This document shows positions 58,211-64,000 of a stretch of 64,000 bases of DNA, in pieces. The notes under the pieces were generated by a model. It was not told the origin of the DNA and made no database searches. It saw only the letters and a list, made by a program, of their open reading frames with translations. The position numbers were made by a program, and so were the translations under genes. Source of the stretch: Fen-1273 sp963837815. GTDB taxonomy: Bacteria; Bacteroidota; Ignavibacteria; UBA10030; UBA6906. The stretch spans positions 1 through 64,000 of the forward strand of contig CAWIOS010000009.1 of the NCBI GenBank assembly GCA_963837815.1, read 5' to 3'. Positions within the stretch are counted from its first letter, which is position 1. Each line of letters opens with the position of its first letter.

Positions 58211-58805
58211 GGTTTCGCAGGCTCCCCGCGGAGCGAAGCGTAATGTTGTTCCATAAGCGCGTATCCCTCTTCGCCGACGACGTGGACGAGTTCCTCCCGG
58301 CATGCCTGGAACAGGGGAACGTCGAACGTCGTCCCTATCGTGCAGCAGGTTTCTTCGTCCTGGAGCATCTCGTCGAAGCTGACGATGTTGCTCGAGATTT
58401 CGATCGGATAGAGCACGCAGAAGAACGGCTTGATCGCCCACTTGTGCATCCCTTCGGCCACCGCTGCCTTCTGCAGGCAGCAGCGCCCGGCGCCGTCAAG
58501 GAACGCGCACTTGTCGTTGATGACGGTGGTTCCGACGGACTGCCCCGAAGGGAAATCGTGGTCTTCAACCACTTCCGCCTCGAACCACCGGGATGGGTCG
58601 GTCGTCTGCGTTTGGTCCATGTGGCGCGTGATCAGGTCCTTGTGCGCCATGATCACGTCCCGTTCCCGCACGTCGACATACACCCCCCCTCGCAGCACGC
58701 GGAGGAACAGCCGCAGGGACCTGCGGTGCCGCGGAACCCCTTGTTGAAAAGCTCACCCGACATCGTGTACCTGTCGATCTTGAGGGACTTGTCCGGCGTC
58801 ATCAT
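58207..58805 (-). CDS. Cysteine-rich protein (DUF3109/YkgJ-like), interrupted by a one-base frameshift
   Basis: Two frames together read as one protein. From ATG 58805 (GGGAGGG upstream, ATGA overlap with fabD) the first 41 residues run through GTAGPCGCSSACCEGG; the frame then ends in stop. Continuing in the next frame are VYVDVRERDVIMAHKDLI and an Fe-S or zinc type cysteine set (NDKCAFLDGAGRCCLQKA, KPFFCVLYPIEI, ETCCTI). The switch lies at the C7 run 58683-58689 (G7 in the mRNA); one more G would restore a continuous frame of about 199 residues. The remaining piece with its own start is 58207-58698. Members bind a metal cluster of unknown role. Confidence 0.72.
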
Positions 58806-59743
58806 GAGGCCCTCCCTTCCGTCGCGGCGGAACCGACGGACGCGGCAAGGTCTGCCCATTTGTCGACCCCGGCGGTCGCCACACCCGGCGCGATCCTTCG
58901 CACGAGCCCCTGGAGGACCCTCCCCGGGCCGACCTCCGTGCATGCGGTCATCCCGTCACGCGCCATATTGTGTACGCTCTCCTCCCAGCGGACGGGGTTC
59001 GTGAGCTGCCGGTAGAGCAGCGAGCGGATCTCCTCCGCACGCCGGACCGGTTCTCCCGTCACGTTGGCATACACGGGGATGCGCGCGTCGCGGACATCCG
59101 TCCGCGCGAGCCCTTCCTTCAGCCCCTCCTGCGCGCTTTCCATGAGCGGCGAATGAAACGCGCCGCTGACGACAAGCTCTTTCACGATCTTTGCGCCGCG
59201 TGATTTTGCAATTTCCATCCCCCTGCGCACTCCTGCCACCGATCCGGATATCACGACCTGTCCGGGAGAATTGAAATTCGCGGGACGGACGGTGCCGGAG
59301 GGGGCCGCCTCGCGGCATACCTCCTCGACTGCCACGGCGGAGAGACCCACCACCGCCGCCATTGTGCCCGGGTGCTCTTCGCCGGCCTTCTGCATGAGCT
59401 CCCCCCGCAGCCGCACGAGACGGAGCGCGTCCTCGAAGGAGAGTGCCCCGGCCGCCACGAGCGCGGAATACTCGCCGAGCGAGTGGCCTGCCACCATCGA
59501 TGGCTCCCCGCCCATGGCGCAGTACAGCGCCACGCTGTGAAGGAATATCGCGGGCTGCGTGTTCTTCGTCTGGCGGAGTTCGTCCTCGGGTCCGTTGAAG
59601 CAGAGTCCGCTCAGCGGGAAACCGAGTATCGCGTCCGCCTGTTCCATGAGCGCCCGTGAAGGGGAGTGCGCTTCGAAGAGATCCTTCGCCATCCCCACGT
59701 ACTGCGACCCCTGACCGGGGAACACGTATGCCGTCAGTTCCAT
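58802..59743 (-). CDS. fabD: Malonyl-CoA:ACP transacylase
   Basis: A 313-residue enzyme loading malonyl groups onto ACP. The active-site serine is in GHSLGEYSALVAAG (after AYVFPGQGSQYVGM at the N-terminus), the histidine in SGAFHSPLM, with Arg in LVRLRGELM. The fabH gene ends four bases upstream and its own stop overlaps the cysteine-rich gene. Confidence 0.97.
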   Translation of the reverse strand: MELTAYVFPGQGSQYVGMAKDLFEAHSPSRALMEQADAILGFPLSGLCFNGPEDELRQTKNTQPAIFLHSVALYCAMGGEPSMVAGHSLGEYSALVAAGALSFEDALRLVRLRGELMQKAGEEHPGTMAAVVGLSAVAVEEVCREAAPSGTVRPANFNSPGQVVISGSVAGVRRGMEIAKSRGAKIVKELVVSGAFHSPLMESAQEGLKEGLARTDVRDARIPVYANVTGEPVRRAEEIRSLLYRQLTNPVRWEESVHNMARDGMTACTEVGPGRVLQGLVRRIAPGVATAGVDKWADLAASVGSAATEGRAS

Positions 59744-59747
59744 GGCG

Positions 59748-60761
59748 TCAGCAGCCCTGCTGTGCGTTTTCGGCGGTCCACCTGGCGAGCACTGCGCCCC
59801 AGGTGTATCCGGCCCCGAAACTTGCCATGACGATCGTCTGCCCCTTGCGGAGCTTCCCCGCCTGCCACCATTCGGAGAGACAGAGGGGGATCGTGGCCGC
59901 CGTCGTGTTGCCGTATCTGTCGATGTTGATCATCACCTTCGAGCCGTCCAGCCCCATCCTGCCGGAGGTCGCGTCGATGATCCGGAGATTCGCCTGGTGC
60001 GGAACGAGCCAGTCCACGTCTTTTCCCTGGAGATTGTTCCGCTCCATGATCTCCGCCGACACATCGGCCATTCCCACGACCGCCGCCTTGAAGACGGTTT
60101 TCCCGTCCTGGAAAATGAAGTGCATCTTCTTGTCCACGGTCTCGTGCGTGGGCGGGTTCAGGCTCCCCCCCCCGCGCATGTTGAGGGCCTTTTCCCCGGA
60201 GCCGTCGCAGCGGAGTATGTGGTCGATGATGCCGCCCGAGGGGTCCTCGCACGGTTCAAGGAGCACCGCCGCACCCGCGTCCCCGAACAGTATGCAGTTG
60301 GCCCTGTCCGTGTAATCCGTTATCGAGCTCATCTTGTCCGCCCCCACAACGATCACCTTCCTGCACGTCCCGTTCTCGATGAACTGGGCCCCCGTGATGA
60401 GCGCGAAAGGGAACCCCGAACAGGCGGCCGAGACGTCAAATCCCCACGCCTTCTTCGCGCCGATCCGTTCCTGGACAAGGCAGGCGGTGCAGGGGAAGAA
60501 CATGTCCGGCGTGACGGTGGCGACGATGATAAGGTCGATCTCCGAGGCCGGTATCCCGCGGTTCTTCAGCGTCGCCTGTATCGCGTTTGAAGCAAGGTCG
60601 GACGTCGCCCCCTTCCGGAGTATGCGCCGTTCCGAGATCCCCGTCCTCGTGCGTATCCATTCATCGGTGGTCTCGACCATCTTCTCGAAATCTGCGTTCG
60701 TGAGCCGCTCGTCGGGGACCCAGTGCCCCACTGCGGTTATTGTTGCGCGTGTCTTCGTCAT
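59748..60761 (-). CDS. fabH: Beta-ketoacyl-ACP synthase III
   Basis: A 337-residue initiating condensing enzyme using acetyl- or branched-acyl-CoA. The catalytic Cys is in FDVSAACSGFPFALI, His in WLVPHQANLRII and Asn in RYGNTTAATIP. The end MASFGAGYTWGAVLARW is typical. The ATG overlaps the plsX stop as ATGA. Confidence 0.97.
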   Translation of the reverse strand: MTKTRATITAVGHWVPDERLTNADFEKMVETTDEWIRTRTGISERRILRKGATSDLASNAIQATLKNRGIPASEIDLIIVATVTPDMFFPCTACLVQERIGAKKAWGFDVSAACSGFPFALITGAQFIENGTCRKVIVVGADKMSSITDYTDRANCILFGDAGAAVLLEPCEDPSGGIIDHILRCDGSGEKALNMRGGGSLNPPTHETVDKKMHFIFQDGKTVFKAAVVGMADVSAEIMERNNLQGKDVDWLVPHQANLRIIDATSGRMGLDGSKVMINIDRYGNTTAATIPLCLSEWWQAGKLRKGQTIVMASFGAGYTWGAVLARWTAENAQQGC

Positions 60762-61810
60762 TCTTCTCCGTGTTTCGACCTGTGTAATGAATCCTGTATC
60801 CTGCCGTTGACGTCCTGCACAACGGTCTTCGCAGCAAGGAGTATCATGTTCTTTATCGCGCGGGGGGTTGAGCCGCCGTGCCCGATGATGGAGACGCCGT
60901 TGACCCCGAGCAGCGGGACCCCTCCGGCCTCCTGGTAGTCCATTTCCTGCATGACGGACCGGAGCCCGCCGCGTGCCATGAGGGCGACAAGCTTTTCCCG
61001 CGGTCCCCGGGCGGCGTACCGCACGAACTTCGCTTTCAGGAACCCCGGGACGCTCTCGCCGAACTTCAGGAGTATGTTCCCGACGAATCCGTCGCAGACG
61101 ACGACGTCGACTTCCCCCTTCAGGACGTCGCGTCCCTCGACGTTCCCCACAAAATGGATCGGCGCGTCCCTGAGGAGGCGGAACGCCTCGAGCGTGACCT
61201 CGTTCCCCTTGACCTCCTCCTCGCCGATGCTCAGGAGCCCGACCGCCGGGCGGGGGGTGCCGAACATCGCGCCGATGTAAGCGGACCCCATCAGCGCGAA
61301 TTCATACAGGTGCCGCGGCCTGCAGTCGACGTTCGCGCCCGCGTCGAGAAGAAGGCACGGCTTGCTCTTCGCGGTGGGGAACAGGGCGCCGATCGTCGGC
61401 CGCCCGATCCCCTTGATCCGTCCCAGTATGAGCGTCGACGCCGAGAGGACCGCGCCGGTGTTCCCCGCGCTCACGAACGCATCGGCCTTTCCGTCCCTGT
61501 GGAGGGCAAGCCCGACGGCGATGGATGAATTCTTCTTCGACTTCAGCGCGGCATTGGGCGCGTCGAGCATCTCGATGACATCATCCGCATGCGCGACGCG
61601 GAGTGTCCCGGCGATCTTCGGCTCCGCGGCGGCCGGACCGTGCTTCTGAAGCTCCGATTCAATGGACTGTTCTCTGCCGACGAGTATGACCGAGATCCGG
61701 CCCGGAGATTCACGGACCGCTTCCAGGGCTCCCTGGACGACGACGGCCGGGGCATGATCTCCCCCCATGGCGTCGGCGACAACCGTTATGTTTTTCCCTG
61801 TGGAGCTCAA
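60758..61810 (-). CDS. plsX: Phosphate acyltransferase
   Basis: A 350-residue enzyme making acyl phosphate from acyl-ACP for phospholipid synthesis. Conserved segments are VVADAMGGDHAPAVVVQGALEA, SSIAVGLALHRDGKADAFVSAGNTGAVL, PKSKPCLLLDAGAN-like TAKSKPCLLLDAGANVDC, and VDVVVCDGFVGNILLKFGE. TTG start at 61810. The 115 bases between rpmF and plsX hold nothing distinctive. Confidence 0.96.
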   Translation of the reverse strand: MSSTGKNITVVADAMGGDHAPAVVVQGALEAVRESPGRISVILVGREQSIESELQKHGPAAAEPKIAGTLRVAHADDVIEMLDAPNAALKSKKNSSIAVGLALHRDGKADAFVSAGNTGAVLSASTLILGRIKGIGRPTIGALFPTAKSKPCLLLDAGANVDCRPRHLYEFALMGSAYIGAMFGTPRPAVGLLSIGEEEVKGNEVTLEAFRLLRDAPIHFVGNVEGRDVLKGEVDVVVCDGFVGNILLKFGESVPGFLKAKFVRYAARGPREKLVALMARGGLRSVMQEMDYQEAGGVPLLGVNGVSIIGHGGSTPRAIKNMILLAAKTVVQDVNGRIQDSLHRSKHGEE

Positions 61811-61925
61811 GAGAGTGGGCGACCGGATGGTTCATGAAGGGGGTTCATACCGGCGGCGCGGAGGCGGCCAGCGCACCTCATCTCCCGACCTGCGGTACGG
61901 CAGGAGGGGATGAGCCGTGCGGGTC

Positions 61926-62108
61926 TCAGGATGCCTTGGGAACGACTATGGAACGGCCGTTATAGTACCCGCAGTTCGGGCAGGCACGATGGGGAAGCTT
62001 CTGTGTGTGGCAGTTCGGACATTCTGAAACGGCCGCCGCGGTTGCTTTGTAGTGTGTCCGGCGTTTCCGTCCGCGGGTCTTCGAATGTCGTCGTTTTGGA
62101 TTCGGCAT
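61926..62108 (-). CDS. rpmF: 50S ribosomal protein L32
   Basis: A 60-residue ribosomal protein. It begins MPNPKRRHSKTRGRKRRTH and carries a zinc ribbon with CPNC and CPNC (both Cys pairs present, so the C+ form). GGAG lies six bases before ATG 62108. As in many bacteria, it is cotranscribed with DUF177 and the fab genes. Confidence 0.97.
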   Translation of the reverse strand: MPNPKRRHSKTRGRKRRTHYKATAAAVSECPNCHTQKLPHRACPNCGYYNGRSIVVPKAS

Positions 62109-62116
62109 ATGCGCTC

Positions 62117-62632
62117 CTATCCGGCCTGGTTCGGTTTGGTATTCTGAAGCTCCTTCAACTTGTCCCATCGCCCGTCAACGGTGATGTCCTTGCAGTCACA
62201 CGACCCCTCGTTCAGGTTCCTGCCGCACCGGGGGCAGAGGCCCCTGCAGTCTTCCCTGCAGACGTGCTTGAGAGGAAATGCGAGGAGGACGCTCTGCCGG
62301 ACGTCGTCCGAAAGGTCGATCACCGTCGCTCCCGGCGGGAGCACCTGGACCTCTGAAGGGTCAACCCGCTCCGCCTCCGACTCCTCCCATACGTAGTGCA
62401 TCTGGTATCCGAATCCGAGGGGCTCCCGGTAGGGGGTGACGCACCTGTCGCACTCCACGTCCGCCGTTGTCGCTCCCGCGGCCCGGAGAAAGAGCTGCCT
62501 GCTCGTTTTCTCCAGCGTTACGTTCGTTTCCACCTCGTCCCTGAACCCGGGAGGGAGTCCGAGTTCGGCCGGGGTGGTCCGGAAGCTGTACTCATGAACC
62601 CCTTCGGAGAGGCCCCCGACCTGTATTTTCAT
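62117..62632 (-). CDS. yceD: DUF177 (YceD) protein, 23S rRNA accumulation factor family
   Basis: A 171-residue protein. The family core is DVRQSVLLAFPLKHVCREDCRGLCPRCGRNLNEGSCDC, a Cys-rich end typical of YceD, and ECDRCVTPYREPL before it. In plants and E. coli DUF177 proteins are needed for 23S rRNA levels. GAGGTG lies seven bases before ATG 62632. It leads the operon from the promoter at 62750-62778. Confidence 0.92.
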   Translation of the reverse strand: MKIQVGGLSEGVHEYSFRTTPAELGLPPGFRDEVETNVTLEKTSRQLFLRAAGATTADVECDRCVTPYREPLGFGYQMHYVWEESEAERVDPSEVQVLPPGATVIDLSDDVRQSVLLAFPLKHVCREDCRGLCPRCGRNLNEGSCDCKDITVDGRWDKLKELQNTKPNQAG

Positions 62633-62749
62633 CACGTCGCACCTCGCGTGCCGGGCAAAAAAACCGCGCGCCCGGGCGCCTGGCCGCCTCCGGAATGCTG
62701 AAAACCCGCCGGGATGGGCGGCAATTGGCCATTTACACAAAAGCCATAC

Positions 62750-62778
62750 AATATAGGCATCCGGGCGAAGAGAGTCAA
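62750..62778 (-). promoter_or_regulatory. Consensus promoter of the rpmF-fab superoperon
   Basis: On the minus strand TTGACT (62773-62778), 17 bases, TATATT (62750-62755). Transcription would begin near 62743 and give a leader of about 110 bases to ATG 62632. It is the only consensus promoter found for the run of thirteen genes down to rsmE. The rest of the 287-base gap 62633-62919 shows no gene. Confidence 0.78.
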
Positions 62779-62919
62779 GAATGCCTGCCTGCCGGGGGTC
62801 TGATAAGGAGGGAAGAATTGCCTGGCGCCTGGTGTTCGGGAAGCCGGTGGCGGAATCGGGGGGGACCCGCGGGTTCCCGCCTCCGAGGGTAGCGGAAGCG
62901 GAAACCCGTGGAGATTTCG

Positions 62920-63192
62920 TTACTCCTGCTTCATCGGTTCGCCATGCTCGAGAAGCTCGGCCTGCACCTGCTCGATGGTCTCGGCGAGCGCTTCGCGGAA
63001 TTTTTCGAAATCCTCTTTATAAAGGAAGATCTTGTGCTTTTCGTACTCCTCGTCCCCCACGCGCTTGCTTTCGGTGATCGTGATATAGAAGTCTTTCTCG
63101 GATTTGGTCGACTTGACGTCAAAGAAGTACGTCCGCTTCCCGGCCCTTACCCGCTTCGTAAATATCTCATCTTTGTAGCCGCTGTTTTCCAA
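62920..63192 (-). CDS. PUR-family nucleic-acid-binding protein (DUF3276)
   Basis: A 90-residue protein. EIFTKRVRAGKRTYFFDVKSTKSEKDFYITITESKRVGDEEYEKHKIFLYKEDFEKFREAL is the PUR repeat typical of Bacteroidetes, Chlorobi and spirochaetes; a dimer should bind single-stranded nucleic acid. Start is TTG 63192, preceded by GGAGG eight bases away; the longer open frame upstream is low complexity. The end is acidic with QVQAELLEHGEPMKQE. Confidence 0.9.
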   Translation of the reverse strand: MENSGYKDEIFTKRVRAGKRTYFFDVKSTKSEKDFYITITESKRVGDEEYEKHKIFLYKEDFEKFREALAETIEQVQAELLEHGEPMKQE

Positions 63193-63247
63193 GTCGCTGT
63201 CCTCCCTGTTTAGGCTGGCATGTTCTGAAGTGGAGTGTCTATGGATG

Positions 63248-64000
63248 TTAGTGTCTGATGACCGCAACTTTGCCTGATCCCGCCTGGCTTCCGTCCTGTG
63301 TGAATCCCACGATGATGTACACGCCCGAAGCGACGACGTTCCCCCGGTCGTCCTTCCCGTCCCAGAACCCGACGCGTCCCCCGGGGGTCGTGATTTCACG
63401 GACGAGCCTGCCGTCGATCGTCAGTACCTTGATGCTCGAATTCGCAACGAGCCCGTCCACGGTCAGGAGTGTCCCGTTCGGCACGAGGTACGGGTTCGGA
63501 TAGACGGTGAGCTTGTCGAACTGCGCCTTGGGCGCGACGGCGGGGGTGCTCAACGCGGCCAGCCCCCCCGTTGTGCCGAAATAGACCGTCCCCGTCCCGG
63601 GGTCGATGGCAATGCTCGTCACGTTGTTGTTGATGAGCTTTCCCGACGTGCTCTCGACGGTGTACGAGGCGAGCGCCTGCGTCCCGTCCGGGGAATACAG
63701 TATCACCCCCTCGCTTGTGGCGACCCACTTCTGATTGAGGGGGTCGACCGCGATGGCGTTCACGTTGAGCCCGTCCGCGGGCCTGTACGTGGCGATCCCG
63801 CCGGTCACAAGGGGATTGGAAGGATCAAGTATGATCGCGATCCCCCGGTCCGTCCCCACCCAGATCTCGTTGTCCCTGTCGACGACGATTGTCGTCGCGT
63901 TGTCGCTCGGAAGCCCGTTTGCGCCTGTAATGTGCACGGCGGCGACGCTGTCGATCGAACCGCCGTTGGCGAGTGCGATGACGCCTTTGAGCGCCGGGTC
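63248..64000 (-). CDS. Propeller protein with FlgD-like/T9SS-type C-terminal domain (PorZ-like), 5' end outside window
   Basis: About 250 residues, open to the window edge. Successive segments such as GLPSDNATTIVVDRDNEIWVGTDRGI, LNVNAIAVDPLNQKWVATSEGV and VTSIAIDPGTGTVYFGTTGG are two-component-regulator propeller blades. The C-terminal domain from about 63510 (LTVYPNPYLVPNG) through SIKVLTIDGRLVREITTPGGRVGFWDGKDDRGNVVASGVYII to the final basic residues is the FlgD-like, gliding/T9SS-type sorting domain. This architecture is that of PorZ, but other propeller proteins share it. Confidence 0.87.
   Translation of the reverse strand, partial: DPALKGVIALANGGSIDSVAAVHITGANGLPSDNATTIVVDRDNEIWVGTDRGIAIILDPSNPLVTGGIATYRPADGLNVNAIAVDPLNQKWVATSEGVILYSPDGTQALASYTVESTSGKLINNNVTSIAIDPGTGTVYFGTTGGLAALSTPAVAPKAQFDKLTVYPNPYLVPNGTLLTVDGLVANSSIKVLTIDGRLVREITTPGGRVGFWDGKDDRGNVVASGVYIIVGFTQDGSQAGSGKVAVIRH

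Overview
The window is GC-rich, gene-dense bacterial chromosome, almost certainly from the Bacteroidota/Ignavibacteria-Chlorobi side of the FCB group. Pointers are a Gld-like ABC cluster (GldA/GldF/GldG plus DUF4340), a C-terminal FlgD-like/T9SS-type sorting domain at the right edge and a decayed one near 40.1 kb, a PUR-family (DUF3276) protein, a TonB receptor with thiamine pyrophosphokinase behind a TPP riboswitch, and an rpmF-plsX-fabH-fabD-fabG-acpP-fabF-rnc order. No rRNA, tRNA, CRISPR array, integrase or insertion sequence was seen, so this reads as core chromosome. Many genes overlap as ATGA or GTGA, and several start with TTG or GTG. Promoters that can be read have a TTGACA/TTGACT -35, 17 bases, and a TATATT-like -10, rather than the TTTG/TAnnTTTG type of Bacteroidia.

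Layout. 1-6.7 kb: 5'-part of a GH3 glycosidase (minus), a VOC protein, two EamA-type permeases, a DinB/YfiT-like protein, glutathione peroxidase, a DksA-type zinc finger and an ornithine-carbamoyltransferase-like enzyme with altered substrate residues. 6.9-15 kb: a Trp-rich secreted protein, the Gld-like ABC operon, tandem palindromic repeats, PspC, GroES-like protein, class I aldolase and two hidden small genes. 14.8-19.1 kb: a hairpin cluster, two cold-shock genes separated by a terminator, a nitrilase-family hydrolase, queF, a thioredoxin-like lipoprotein and an M48 protease/LemA pair. 19.2-24.6 kb: two very large TPR/coiled-coil proteins with near-identical promoters. 24.6-33.6 kb: CDP-alcohol phosphatidyltransferase, pfkA, lspA, a DNA glycosylase overlapping rho, DinB, an OmpA lipoprotein, an RsbRD-N-like protein, Fpg/Nei and DUF3224.

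33.7-39.4 kb is the most informative unit: a TPP riboswitch with an intrinsic terminator controls a TonB receptor, thiamine pyrophosphokinase, an SSS-family symporter and an APC permease in overlapping genes, apparently a complete thiamine acquisition operon. 39.5-52.4 kb: a protein with a natural six-histidine run, a decayed sorting domain, a sigma-54 response regulator, then a long plus-strand run that joins adenosine metabolism (adenosine deaminase and PF04008 protein), a Rid-family lipoprotein, urocanate hydratase, a hidden four-cysteine protein, a SpoIIE phosphatase and a DUF5700 protease. After a broken glycosyltransferase gene come hutI, ftcD and fchA, so histidine degradation from urocanate onward is present but hutH is not in the window.

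52.5-62.8 kb (minus) is one long superoperon from a consensus promoter at about 62.75 kb: DUF177, rpmF, plsX, fabH, fabD, a frameshifted cysteine-rich gene, fabG, acpP, fabF, rnc, CoA-binding protein, BamA-like protein and rsmE. It couples ribosome biogenesis with fatty acid and envelope synthesis. The right edge carries a PUR-family protein and the C-terminal part of a propeller protein of PorZ type.
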